Assembly (NCBI GenBank): GCA_029560815.1
Contig: JAKQKF010000484.1
Span: forward strand, 1-49,121
Direction: 5' to 3'
Source: a bacterium
Lineage (GTDB): Bacteria > KSB1 > UBA2214
Length of the DNA stretch: 49,121 nt
Below the pieces are notes generated by a model. The model saw only the letters and a list, made by a program, of their open reading frames with translations. It was not told the origin of the DNA and ran no database searches. The translations under genes were made by a program, and so were the position numbers. Position 1 is the first letter of the stretch. Every line of letters starts with the position of its first letter. Positions 36,425 to 45,251 of the stretch are shown here, one piece after another.

Positions 36425-37678
36425 ATGGGAAAGAGTTTTGCAGAAAAGATTCTTGGCCACAAGGCGGGCAAAAGCGTGGTTCCCGGCGAGATCGTCGAGG
36501 TCAAGCCCGATATCGCCATGAGTCACGACAACACCGCGGCGATCTCCAAGACTTTCAAGGAGATCGGCGTGGCCAGGGTTGACGATCCCAACCGGCACGT
36601 CATCGTCCTTGACCATTGTGTGCCGGCGGCCAACGAAAAATTCGCCCAGAACCACAAGGATATTCGCGCCTTCGTGGCCGAGCAGGGCATCCCGCACTTT
36701 TTCGATATCGACCGCGGCATTTGCCATCAGGTTCTGCCGGAAGAGGGCTTTGCCCTGCCCGGCTATCTGATGGTGGGCAGCGATTCCCACTCCACCACCT
36801 ATGGAGCGTTCGGCGCCCTGGCCACCGGCATCGGCCGGAGCGAGATGGCGGTGATCTTTGCGACCGGGAAAATCTGGCTGCGCGTTCCGGAGACCATGAA
36901 GATCGTGATCAAGGGGAGCTTGCCCAAAGGCATTTCCTCCAAGGACGTCATGCTCAAAATCATGGGCGAACTCAGCGCCGACGGCGGGCTCTACAAATCG
37001 GTCTGGTTCACCGGCCCCGCTATCGCAGAGATGAGCGTCTCAAGCCGTATGGTGCTGACCAATATGGCCGTTGAATTCGGCGCCAAGAACGGCTATATGG
37101 AACCGGATGACAAAACCCTTGCCTTCCTCAAGGGGCGTGCGCGCGCGCCTTTCACCGTCGTCACCTCCGACCCTGACGCCGATTTCGAAAGCGTCCACGA
37201 GTTCGATGTCAGCGATCTCGAACCCCTCGTCGCCTGCCCGCACAGCGTCGACAATGTCAAACCGGTCTCCGCAGTCAAGGGCACCAAAATCGATCAGGTC
37301 TTTTTCGGCTCCTGCACCAACGCCCGCATCGAGGACTTTGAGATTGTCGCCGGGGCCCTGAAGGGTAAAAGGGTTCATCCCTCCTGCCGGATGGTGGTCA
37401 TTCCCGCCTCCCGCCAGGTTTTCCTCGAAGCCCTGGCCAAAGGCTATATCCAGCTGCTCGCTGAAGCCGGCGCGACGATCGTAAATTCGGGCTGCGGCCC
37501 CTGCATGGGCAACCATGAAGGAATACTCGCCCCCGGCGAGCGGGTCCTGAGCACCTCCAACCGCAACTTCAAGGGCCGTTTCGGCTGCAAGGATTCCGAG
37601 ATCTACCTGTGCAGCCCCCTCACCGCCGCTGCCAGCGCCCTCACCGGCGAGATCAGCGACTATCGTGAGCGTCTATAA
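36425..37678 (+). CDS. leuC: 3-isopropylmalate dehydratase-type hydro-lyase, large subunit
   Basis: A 417-residue aconitase-superfamily large subunit from the ATG at 36425 (AGAGG upstream). It has GSDSHSTTYGAFGALATGIG and the three Fe-S ligands in FGSCTNARIEDF and SGCGPCMGNHEG. This is the short LeuC/HacA type, with the small subunit in the next gene. The pair isomerises 3-isopropylmalate in leucine synthesis. Homoaconitate-type substrates (lysine by the aminoadipate route) cannot be excluded from motifs, since no leuA or leuB is in the window. The small-subunit gene starts 11 bases downstream. Confidence 0.87.
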   Translation: MGKSFAEKILGHKAGKSVVPGEIVEVKPDIAMSHDNTAAISKTFKEIGVARVDDPNRHVIVLDHCVPAANEKFAQNHKDIRAFVAEQGIPHFFDIDRGICHQVLPEEGFALPGYLMVGSDSHSTTYGAFGALATGIGRSEMAVIFATGKIWLRVPETMKIVIKGSLPKGISSKDVMLKIMGELSADGGLYKSVWFTGPAIAEMSVSSRMVLTNMAVEFGAKNGYMEPDDKTLAFLKGRARAPFTVVTSDPDADFESVHEFDVSDLEPLVACPHSVDNVKPVSAVKGTKIDQVFFGSCTNARIEDFEIVAGALKGKRVHPSCRMVVIPASRQVFLEALAKGYIQLLAEAGATIVNSGCGPCMGNHEGILAPGERVLSTSNRNFKGRFGCKDSEIYLCSPLTAAASALTGEISDYRERL

Positions 37679-37689
37679 GGAGAGCAGTA

Positions 37690-38190
37690 ATGGCAAAGAT
37701 CGTGGGCCGCGTCTGGAAATATGGGGATGATATCAATACCGACGTCATCTTCCCGGGCAAATATACCTACACCGTGACCGATCCCGCGGAGATGGCGAAA
37801 ATCGCCATGGAGGACCTGGACGCGGATTTCGCCAAAAAAGTCCAGCCCAATGATATCGTTGTGGCGGGTAAAAACTTCGGCTGCGGCAGCTCGCGCGAGC
37901 AGGCCGCCTTTTGCCTGAAATATGCCGGTGTGGGAGCAGTGGTAGCCCGCTCTTTCTCGCGGCTCTATTTCCGCAACTGCATCAACGCGGGCCTGCCGGC
38001 CCTGACCCTGCCGGAATCGGCCGCTATCTTCGTCGCCGGTGAGAGCGTCGAGATCGATCTCAGCATGGGCACCATCCAGTGCCAGGCGGGCCTTTTCCAT
38101 TTCCCCCCCCTGCCGGAGGCGGTCATCGGCATTTTCAACGACGGGGGGCTGATCCCCCACACCCGCAAGGTTTTAGGCATCGATTCCTGA
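37690..38190 (+). CDS. leuD: 3-isopropylmalate dehydratase-type hydro-lyase, small subunit
   Basis: A 166-residue swivel-domain subunit. It opens [18 protein letters not shown] and has [15 protein letters not shown], the conserved loop that contacts the substrate and closes on the large subunit. The specificity loop after the first strand reads KYTYTV, without the YLRT seen in some homoaconitases, so isopropylmalate is the more likely substrate. Length is normal for this class. It is 11 bases after leuC and the next gene starts four bases after its stop. Confidence 0.88.
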   Translation: MAKIVGRVWKYGDDINTDVIFPGKYTYTVTDPAEMAKIAMEDLDADFAKKVQPNDIVVAGKNFGCGSSREQAAFCLKYAGVGAVVARSFSRLYFRNCINAGLPALTLPESAAIFVAGESVEIDLSMGTIQCQAGLFHFPPLPEAVIGIFNDGGLIPHTRKVLGIDS

Positions 38191-38194
38191 TCCC

Positions 38195-38662
38195 ATGGAA
38201 AAGAGCGAAGCCTACAAGTGGGCGGCCAAACGCGTTCGCGCCCAGGTCAAGCGCCAGGTCGATCTCATCGCCACTCTGGCCAATACCGCCGCCATCCTCA
38301 AGGAGTACTTTCCCTCCTTCTTCTGGGTGGGATTCTATTTCGTGCGGGGGGAGTATCTGCTCCTCGGCCCCTTTCAGGGCCCTCCGGCCTGCGTTAAGCT
38401 CGCACTGAACAAGGGCGTCTGCGCGGCGGCGGCAGCCAGGGAAGAGACCATTCTGGTGCCGGATGTGCACGAGTTTCCGGGTCATGTGGCCTGTGACGCC
38501 CGCTCCAGATCCGAGATCGTCGTCCCGGTCCATGACGAGCAGGGCGCCCTGCGCGCCATCCTCGATGTGGACAGCGAAAGCCTCGCCGCATTCGACGACC
38601 AGGATGCCGCCGGGTTGCAGCTGATCGCCAGCCTCCTGCGCGGAGTCTGGCCTGCGGCGTAA
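38195..38662 (+). CDS. GAF-domain free methionine-(R)-sulfoxide reductase
   Basis: A 155-residue GAF protein matching fRMsr (E. coli YebR type). It has FFWVGFYFV, LLGPFQGPPAC, NKGVCAAAA and GHVACDARSRSEIVVP. The three catalytic cysteines are Cys66, Cys76 and Cys100, with spacings of 10 and 24 as in YebR (84, 94, 118). It reduces free methionine-R-sulfoxide in the cytoplasm. The start lies four bases after the leuD stop, so it is probably part of that transcript. A functional link to leucine synthesis is not apparent. Confidence 0.92.
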   Translation: MEKSEAYKWAAKRVRAQVKRQVDLIATLANTAAILKEYFPSFFWVGFYFVRGEYLLLGPFQGPPACVKLALNKGVCAAAAAREETILVPDVHEFPGHVACDARSRSEIVVPVHDEQGALRAILDVDSESLAAFDDQDAAGLQLIASLLRGVWPAA

Positions 38663-38752
38663 AAAACCTGGCCGCTGCGATGGTGCCCGTTCGCCGCGCC
38701 GGCGGCGATCAATACTTCAATTTTCCGTTCCCGCCCCACCAGGGATCTGCCT

Positions 38753-38766
38753 GAATCCCGGGATTC
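38753..38766. repeat. 14-bp perfect palindrome
   Basis: GAATCCCGGGATTC is a perfect palindrome, about 40 bases upstream of the start of the outer-membrane protein gene. It could be an operator or a small hairpin. The rest of the 142-base gap 38663-38804 shows only a GC-rich short inverted repeat near 38695, and no T run for a terminator. Confidence 0.3.
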
Positions 38767-38804
38767 GGCCATTATCAGGTGTGCATGACAAGGAGGATAA
38801 ACAG

Positions 38805-39476
38805 ATGTCCAGCAAGAGCCTTTTTTCCTGCGCCGTCATCGCCCTCGCGCTGCTGATTTCAGCGCCATCATTTGCGCAGCGCCGTTCCGGTCCCTCGTGG
38901 TCGGCTCCGAGGGGTCTGCTGGAAATCCATGCCGGCTATCTCAATCCCAAAGACCCTGCAGGCGGGATGCTGGCTGGCTGTCGGCTGGGCACTATGGTCG
39001 ATGAGTCGGTCAGCATCGGCATCGGTTTTGACCTCTGGCACAAGATCTACCGGGACGAAAAAGAGGTGGCTGACGAGACCAGGCCGGACCGCAATACCAA
39101 GACCTACATGACCGAACTGGAAATTTCCGACTGGGCGATGCCCTTAACCCTTGAAATCGGCGCCAAGGTTCCCCTCTCCAGATATATGGGCTACACCGTC
39201 CGGGGCAATATCGGCTATACCTTTCTCTGGAGCAAATACAGCAACTATCTGGAGGACACCAGCACCAACCGCCGTTTCGGCGGGATCTGCTGGCAGCTCG
39301 GCGCGGGCCTCTATTCCGAAATCGGTTCACGCTCGACCCTGGTCGGCGATATCTTTTACAACAGCAGCGAGGTCAGCAGCGAAGTCACCACAAGCGAAGC
39401 CGGACTGCCGATCTTTGAACGCGTCGACCTGGCTGGCTTTGGTCTGCGCATCGGTGTGATAATCGATATGCGCTGA
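38805..39476 (+). CDS. Small outer-membrane beta-barrel protein
   Basis: A 223-residue protein from the ATG at 38805, with a strong AGGAGG nine bases upstream; the open frame begins at 38781. A signal peptide ends at SFAQ (about residue 25). The mature part has alternating polar and apolar strands with many Tyr and Gly, as in 8-stranded barrels (GYTVRGNIGYTFLW, QLGAGLYSEIG), and it ends in a strand near FGLRIGVIIDMR. It is probably an OmpA/OmpW-type barrel, but no named family was recognised. Confidence 0.65.
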   Translation: MSSKSLFSCAVIALALLISAPSFAQRRSGPSWSAPRGLLEIHAGYLNPKDPAGGMLAGCRLGTMVDESVSIGIGFDLWHKIYRDEKEVADETRPDRNTKTYMTELEISDWAMPLTLEIGAKVPLSRYMGYTVRGNIGYTFLWSKYSNYLEDTSTNRRFGGICWQLGAGLYSEIGSRSTLVGDIFYNSSEVSSEVTTSEAGLPIFERVDLAGFGLRIGVIIDMR

Positions 39477-39532
39477 ACCTCGGGGCCGCAGCGGCCGGGC
39501 GAAGCGGCCGCATTCACCTCTGACCCCTCGCA

Positions 39533-40372
39533 ATGCTTATGGAAAGAAGAGTCTCTTTCGGCTTGAGCCATGGCCTCACCCCCATGGTCCGCATCCTGCT
39601 CATCATCAATGCCGCCATCTATGCTCTCCAGCTCCTCTGGCCGCACCAGGGACCGCTGTCGCCTCTGATCCAGTGGTTTGCCCTCTGGCCGCCCAGGGTG
39701 CTGCACCAATATGCCCTCTGGCAGATCTTCACCTACGCGTTTCTGCATGGCGGCATCATCCATCTCCTCTTCAATCTGTTCACCCTGTGGATGTTCGGTT
39801 GCGATGTCGAGCGGGTTCTGGGCGGCAAAAAATTTATCCTCTTCTATCTGATATCCGGTGTGGGCGCAGGGTTGTGCCATCTCCTTTTCAACGCCCACAG
39901 CCCGGTGCCGGTGATCGGCGCATCCGGGGCGATCTATGCACTTCTGGTCGCCTTTGCCCTTCTTTTCCCGGACCGTGTGATCACACTGCTCCTCTTTCTG
40001 GTCCTCCCGGTCCAGGTGAAAGCGAAATATCTGGTGGCCATCTTTATCGCCATTTCGCTTGTCTCCGGCATCGAGAGTAATCTTTTCGGCTATCAGGACG
40101 GCGTGGCGCATCTCGCCCATCTCGGCGGGGCTTTGACTGGATTTATTCTTCTGCGTGGCGGCAGAATGATCGGAGATCTGCTCTTCGAAACGCGCAAACG
40201 GAGCGCGTGGCGGCGCATGGCCGAACACAACCGCACCCGGGCCCGCGATAAGGCCGAACGGGACGAAATCGACCGCCTGCTAGACCGCATCAACGAGGTC
40301 GGCTACGACTCCCTCTCCCGTGAAGAAAAAAAGACCCTGCTCAAGAACAGCAAGAAAATGAAGGATGGATGA
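39533..40372 (+). CDS. Rhomboid-family intramembrane serine protease
   Basis: A 279-residue protein with about six membrane helices. It has the catalytic serine in GASGAIY (Ser131) and the catalytic histidine in AHLGG (His196). The HGGIIHLLFNLFTLWMFG block is the typical second-helix rhomboid motif. A hydrophilic, charged tail follows, with NRTRARDKAERDEIDRLLDR. It cleaves membrane proteins near a membrane helix. Its stop overlaps the ATG of the amidase gene as ATGA, so the two are translated together. Substrates are unknown. Confidence 0.92.
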   Translation: MLMERRVSFGLSHGLTPMVRILLIINAAIYALQLLWPHQGPLSPLIQWFALWPPRVLHQYALWQIFTYAFLHGGIIHLLFNLFTLWMFGCDVERVLGGKKFILFYLISGVGAGLCHLLFNAHSPVPVIGASGAIYALLVAFALLFPDRVITLLLFLVLPVQVKAKYLVAIFIAISLVSGIESNLFGYQDGVAHLAHLGGALTGFILLRGGRMIGDLLFETRKRSAWRRMAEHNRTRARDKAERDEIDRLLDRINEVGYDSLSREEKKTLLKNSKKMKDG

Positions 40373-41904
40373 CAACTCGCATGCTGCGGCTGACTGATCG
40401 GCCCCACGGAAAGCACCTCCTGCGCTGGCTGGCCATCGCCCTTCTCCTCGCGCCGGCAACCCGGCTCCAAAGCAGGGAGATCGTGATCAGGGATAACAAC
40501 TCCCGGGCCGCGATCGGCCACCTCTCCACCATTCAGGCCGGCCGCTACGAATTCATTCCGCTGAGCGCCTTTGCCGAAGCAATCAAGATCCCCAGCGCGA
40601 TCAACTCGAGCCGCAAACAATTCATCCTGCAGACACCCCACAACCCCGTCGTCGTTCATGCCATCAATCCCTTTGTCCGCGTCGGCAACGAGTGGCGGCA
40701 AATGCCCATCGCCGCCCTCATCCTCGATGGGGAATATTATGCCCCGGCTGTCTACTTTCTCGAAATCATCCAGGACGCCCTTCCCTTCAGGCTGGAGTAT
40801 CTCTCCGGCGAAGCCACCATCCTGATCACCCGGAGCCATATGGGGGTTGGCGGCATCCAGATCGACGATATGCAGAACGGCACCCTGATTCGCATCTCGC
40901 TCAACCAGCCGATCAACGCCTCCAACCTCTTCCTCAGCGAAACCAACGGATGGCTCTACGCGGATCTCTATGGTGGCAATATCGGGGATTTCAAGGCCGC
41001 CGCAGCCCGTAAAAACACCCGGACCATCGACCGCATCAGCACCATCCAGCTCTCCAGAGATACGGCGCGGCTGGGCTTCAGGCTGCTCAAAAAGGTGAAA
41101 GAGAGGGAGGTAAAAGTCATTACCTCGCCACCGGAGATCCAGATCTCGCTGCGCACCCATGAGGAGGTGCCGGCGGCGCTGCTGGACGAACTGGAGAGGG
41201 AGCGGGAAAAGTGGAAAATCGACCTGATCGTTATTGACCCGGGGCACGGCGGCAAGGATCCCGGAGCCCTGGGCGCAAGTGGAACCAGAGAAAAGGATTT
41301 CACCCTCAAGATCGCCAAGGAGATCAAGAGAATTATCGAACGCGAGCTCAAGATCAGGGTGATCATGACCCGGGAAACCGATAAATTCATCCCCCTGGTG
41401 GACCGCGGCAAGATCGCCAATCGAGCGGGTGGCAAGCTCTTTATCAGCATTCACGCCGATTCCAATCCCAAAAAGAGCCTGCGGGGTCATACCGTCTATT
41501 TTATGGGCCCGGCCAAGACGGAAGAGGCGCGCCGGGTGGCCCAGTTTGAAAACTCGGTGATCAAATTCGAGGATTCCAACAGCAAGTACGCCAACCTCTC
41601 CGAAACCGCCTTCATCCTCGCTGCCAACGCCCAGAACAGCTACAACAAGGAGAGCGAAGAGTTCGCGGCCATCCTCGACCGGGAAATGAGATCACGTCAG
41701 CAGGCCGACGGCTTCGGCGTCCGTCAGGCCGGCTTTTACGTCCTGCACGGAACCTCCATGCCCAACATCCTGCTTGAAACAGCTTTCATCTCCAACAAGT
41801 CGGACGAAAAAATACTTGGCACCCGCAGCTTTCAGACCAGCGTGGCCGAGGCGGTCTGCGAAAGCGTCCGGCAATTCAGAAACCACTACGAAAACGCCCT
41901 ATAG
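40369..41904 (+). CDS. N-acetylmuramoyl-L-alanine amidase with N-terminal AMIN-like domain
   Basis: A 511-residue exported enzyme with a signal peptide covering about residues 1-32. Residues 160-250 look like an AMIN targeting domain. The Amidase_3 domain begins near 286 with IDPGHGGKDPGALG (His293), EKDFTLKIAKEI (Glu), SIHADSN (His) and LLETAFISN, which carry the zinc ligands and catalytic Glu. It cuts the bond between MurNAc and the stem peptide, as AmiA/B/C do at cell separation. Its 3' end overlaps the convergent yhcC-like gene by six bases. Confidence 0.9.
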   Translation: MTTRMLRLTDRPHGKHLLRWLAIALLLAPATRLQSREIVIRDNNSRAAIGHLSTIQAGRYEFIPLSAFAEAIKIPSAINSSRKQFILQTPHNPVVVHAINPFVRVGNEWRQMPIAALILDGEYYAPAVYFLEIIQDALPFRLEYLSGEATILITRSHMGVGGIQIDDMQNGTLIRISLNQPINASNLFLSETNGWLYADLYGGNIGDFKAAAARKNTRTIDRISTIQLSRDTARLGFRLLKKVKEREVKVITSPPEIQISLRTHEEVPAALLDELEREREKWKIDLIVIDPGHGGKDPGALGASGTREKDFTLKIAKEIKRIIERELKIRVIMTRETDKFIPLVDRGKIANRAGGKLFISIHADSNPKKSLRGHTVYFMGPAKTEEARRVAQFENSVIKFEDSNSKYANLSETAFILAANAQNSYNKESEEFAAILDREMRSRQQADGFGVRQAGFYVLHGTSMPNILLETAFISNKSDEKILGTRSFQTSVAEAVCESVRQFRNHYENAL

Positions 41905-42828
41905 TCTCCGGTGCTTGCCCTGCCAGCTGTCGCGCCGTATCAACTCCTCTTCGATCGCCCTGCGAACCTGATGTTTCGCCAGCGCCCAGCGCGGCGCTAT
42001 CAGCATAGCCTCCGGCGCTTCCGCCGTCAGCCTCTGCATCACCATCTCCGCCGGCATTCTTTCGATGAAATCAGCCGCCAGAGCAGCATACTCAGCCAGG
42101 GTCAGCTCCCTGACCCGCCCTGCCTGGTGCCAATCCGCCAGCACTGTTCCCTCCAGAATGAGCAGGGGATGAAGCTTGATCTCGTGAACAGGGGAAGCGG
42201 CCACAGCATCAGCGGTGGCCAGCATCATCGCCTTATCCTCCCCGGGCAGCCCGAGGATGAGATGCGTGCAGATCCGCAGCGGCAGAGCGCTCAGGGATGC
42301 GATGGCGGCAGCATAGTCAGCGTAGGTATGGCCGCGGTTGATCGCCCGCAGGGTCTGATCATGACTGCTCTGCAGGCCGAGCTCGATCCAGAGATCGGTC
42401 CGCTTCGACATCTCTGCGATCAGGGCTATGACCTCCTCTCCCAGAACATCGGGGCGGGTCGCGATGTCGAGCCCGACTACCCCGGGAAACGAAAGCGCCC
42501 TCTCGTAGAGGGCGCGAAGATGCTCGACCGGAGCATGGGTGTTGCTGGAGGTCTGAAAATAGATGATGAACTTGTCGATGCCCTGACGCTCATGGGCGCT
42601 GCGCATCCCCTCCTCGATCTGCACGGCCACGTCGATATCCAGCCTTGACTGCATGCGCGAAAAACTCTCCATGCGGCAGTAGATACAGCCGCCGCGGCCC
42701 ACTGTGCCGTCGCGATTGGGGCAGGTCAGGCCGGCATCCACCGGGACCTTCCAGACCCGCCCGCCATAGCGCCCGCGCAAATAGCTGGAAAACGTGCGAT
42801 AGCGTTCGACCGGATCAGCCAACCACAA
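41899..42828 (-). CDS. YhcC-type (TIGR01212) radical SAM protein
   Basis: A 309-residue radical SAM protein of the YhcC family. It has the characteristic opening KVPVDAGLTCPNRDGTVG, then GGCIYC as the rest of the cluster motif, and IYFQTSSNTHAP. The TTG start follows AAGG at five-base spacing and overlaps the hutI stop by 14 bases, so translation is coupled. The function of the family is unknown; a radical modification of RNA or protein has been suggested from family relations. It is the last gene of the histidine-degradation run and runs into the amidase gene tail to tail. Confidence 0.9.
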   Translation of the reverse strand: MWLADPVERYRTFSSYLRGRYGGRVWKVPVDAGLTCPNRDGTVGRGGCIYCRMESFSRMQSRLDIDVAVQIEEGMRSAHERQGIDKFIIYFQTSSNTHAPVEHLRALYERALSFPGVVGLDIATRPDVLGEEVIALIAEMSKRTDLWIELGLQSSHDQTLRAINRGHTYADYAAAIASLSALPLRICTHLILGLPGEDKAMMLATADAVAASPVHEIKLHPLLILEGTVLADWHQAGRVRELTLAEYAALAADFIERMPAEMVMQRLTAEAPEAMLIAPRWALAKHQVRRAIEEELIRRDSWQGKHRRL

Positions 42829-44035
42829 CCTCGCCTTTTTTCACCACAACTTTGACGTGATTCTCCCCGAAAAAATAGGGGATCATGCGGTAACTCGGGG
42901 AATCGAGCAACAGAAAATCGGCCTGCATGCCAGGCGCCAGCCTGCCGATATGCGGGCGGTCAAGTCCCCACGCCGCATTGACGGTGAGGGCGACGAGAGC
43001 TTCAGCCGTCGTCATGCGCATTTGTGTGCAGGCGAGCGCGTAAATCAGCTGCATATTGAGACACATGCAGCTGCCCGGATTGAAATTGGAGGCCAGGGCG
43101 ACGATCGCCCCCTCTTCGATCAGCCGCCGCGCCGGCGGATAGCCATAATGGAGAAAAAGCGACACCCCCGGCAGCAGAGTGGCGACACAGCTTGAATCGG
43201 CCAGCTGGACGATCTCCTCCGTACTGATCTGCTCAAGATGATCGACCGAACGCGCTCCCATCTTCAGGGCCAGCTGCACCCCGCCGTTGCTGCTGAGCTG
43301 ATCCGCGTGGAGCCGGAGTTTCAATCCCTCCCTTTTCGCGGCCGCCAGTATGGCCCGGGTCTCATCCAGTCCGAAATAGCCTCCCTCACAAAAGACATCA
43401 CAGTATTCCGCCTTGCCCTGCACGTGCGGCAGCATCTCGATCACCCGCTGCGTCTGCTCCTGTGCACTCATCCCCGGCGGTATGGCATGGGCCCCCATGA
43501 AGGTTGGCACCAGCTCGACCGGCTGCCTCAGCCCGAGTTCGGCAATCACCTCGAGCATCTTGAGCTCGTTCTCCAGGTCGAGCCCATATCCGCTCTTGAT
43601 CTCCATGGTAGTGGTGCCATGCGCAAGCGCACTGCGGAGATAGTGTTGACCGATCTCGATCAGCTCGGCAGGCGTGGCCCTGCGCGTGGCATCCACCGTA
43701 CTGATAATGCCTCCCCCCGCAGCGGCGACCTCCTGATAGCTCGCACCGGCGATTTTGAGATCAAATTCATCCTCCCGCCGTCCGCCAAACACCAGATGGG
43801 TATGACTGTCGACAAATCCGGGGATGACCGCGCCGCCGCCGGCATCGAGAAGCAGCGGATCGTCGTTGATCTCCCGCTCGACCTCCGCCCGCGGACCGAT
43901 GGCCTGGATCACCCCGTCCCGCGCATAAATCGCCGCCGACTCCTGTATCGACAACTCCCGCATCCTGCGCCCGCGCGCCGGACTCGCAGCACCGCTGACC
44001 GCCTGCGCAATATTAACTGCCAGCAGAGAGGACAT
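42815..44035 (-). CDS. hutI: Imidazolonepropionase
   Basis: A 406-residue amidohydrolase from the ATG at 44035, with GGAGG seven bases upstream; a GTG at 44041 is too close to that site. It has the metal-binding motif DSHTHLVFGGRREDEF, GGGIISTVDATR, MEIKSGYGLD and FMGAHAIPPG, which mark imidazolonepropionase. It opens the imidazolone ring in the third step of histidine degradation. It lies between the phosphatase gene (nine bases upstream of the reading frame) and the yhcC-like gene. Confidence 0.95.
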   Translation of the reverse strand: MSSLLAVNIAQAVSGAASPARGRRMRELSIQESAAIYARDGVIQAIGPRAEVEREINDDPLLLDAGGGAVIPGFVDSHTHLVFGGRREDEFDLKIAGASYQEVAAAGGGIISTVDATRRATPAELIEIGQHYLRSALAHGTTTMEIKSGYGLDLENELKMLEVIAELGLRQPVELVPTFMGAHAIPPGMSAQEQTQRVIEMLPHVQGKAEYCDVFCEGGYFGLDETRAILAAAKREGLKLRLHADQLSSNGGVQLALKMGARSVDHLEQISTEEIVQLADSSCVATLLPGVSLFLHYGYPPARRLIEEGAIVALASNFNPGSCMCLNMQLIYALACTQMRMTTAEALVALTVNAAWGLDRPHIGRLAPGMQADFLLLDSPSYRMIPYFFGENHVKVVVKKGEVVVG

Positions 44036-44050
44036 CCTCACACCTCCTTC

Positions 44051-45247
44051 TCAACGTCGCTTGATGATGACCAGCGTGACATCATCCTCCCACGCCGCAG
44101 AACCGCCGAATTCATACACATGAGCGAAGGTCTTATGCAAGAGATCGTTGGCGTCAAGGTGCTGGTTCTCGATGATCCACTCGGTCAGCCGCTCGACTCC
44201 AAACATCTCCTCTTCTTCATTCTGACGCTCGGTGATGCCATCACTGTAGAGCACTAAAACCGCCCCGCTCTCCAGATGAGCGTAATCGCGATGCAGATCG
44301 ATTTCCGGCAAAAATCCCAGCGTTGTGCCGGTGGCCGCAAGTCTCTTCACCTTCCTGCCATGCACCAGCAGCGGTCCGGGATGACCGGCGTTGACAAAAA
44401 AAAGATGCCCGTCACCCTCCATCTCCGCGACGAAAAGCGAGACATAATTGGCTGCATAGGTGCTGCGCAGAATGACCTTGTTCAAGGTCTTGACCGTGTG
44501 AACTGTGCGCAGCTCCAGCGAAAGCCCCATGCGCAAACCGATGACCACATCGCGCATCAGCAGCGCCGCCGGCAGGCCGTGCCCGCTTACATCCCCGATC
44601 GAAACCCCAAGGGTCCCATCCTTAAGCTCGAAATAATCGAACATGTCGCCGCCAACCAGCTCCGCCGGCTGACTGAAACCGGCGATATCGTAATCGCTCA
44701 GCTTGGGCGACTTTTGCGGCAGCAGACTCTTCTGAATCTCAACCGCCTGCTCCAGCCGCACCCCGATGGCATCCGAAAAAAAACGGTAGTTGAGGCTGGT
44801 GCGCACCGAATTGAGAAAGAGATTGATCTCCTCTCTCTCCCAGCCATCATTCAAGGCAAATACCACCAGCCACTGCCGCTCCGGGCTGTGCACCCAGATG
44901 GCCGCATGACTCTGGAGGGACGGCTGCGCAAGAACGTAAAACTGACTGTTCAGGAATTCCGAATCGTAGATGTAGCTGCGGTTGCGGGAGGCCAGCTGCA
45001 CAACCTCAGATTCTATGGGCAGTTCCTCGACATAGCCATGTTCTTTCGTCCCTTCCTCCGGATAGCTGAGAACGAAGAGGTCATCCAGCAGCACATAGTA
45101 ACGGCCATCAGCGATGTGCAGGCGCTGCTGAAATTTGTCCGCCAGCGCCTGGAGGATGGTCGGCAAAAACTGCTCGCCCTTCTCCTCGATGCGGATCATG
45201 GCCAGAAGGGCATCCAGCTCGCGATAAAATACCTTGGGATCGGTCAT
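44051..45247 (-). CDS. SpoIIE-type PP2C serine/threonine phosphatase with GAF-like N-terminal domain
   Basis: A 398-residue protein. Residues about 20-165 look like a GAF-type sensor domain (KFQQRLHIADGRYYVLLDD). A helix (EQAVEIQKSLLPQ, about 180) links it to the SpoIIE phosphatase domain. That domain has PAELVGGDMFDYFEL, SIGDVSGHGLPAALLM, FFVNAGHPGPLL and VLYSDGITE, with the metal-binding Asp residues present. Such enzymes dephosphorylate anti-sigma-factor antagonists in partner switching. It lies between hutU (four bases) and hutI. No kinase or antagonist gene is in the window. Confidence 0.9.
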   Translation of the reverse strand: MTDPKVFYRELDALLAMIRIEEKGEQFLPTILQALADKFQQRLHIADGRYYVLLDDLFVLSYPEEGTKEHGYVEELPIESEVVQLASRNRSYIYDSEFLNSQFYVLAQPSLQSHAAIWVHSPERQWLVVFALNDGWEREEINLFLNSVRTSLNYRFFSDAIGVRLEQAVEIQKSLLPQKSPKLSDYDIAGFSQPAELVGGDMFDYFELKDGTLGVSIGDVSGHGLPAALLMRDVVIGLRMGLSLELRTVHTVKTLNKVILRSTYAANYVSLFVAEMEGDGHLFFVNAGHPGPLLVHGRKVKRLAATGTTLGFLPEIDLHRDYAHLESGAVLVLYSDGITERQNEEEEMFGVERLTEWIIENQHLDANDLLHKTFAHVYEFGGSAAWEDDVTLVIIKRR

Positions 45248-45251
45248 AGAA

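Noticed and set aside
41800..41880. Inverted repeat near the end of the amidase gene as a terminator of the minus-strand hut run
   Set aside because: The six-base arms are far apart and the T run lies about 25 bases beyond the stem.
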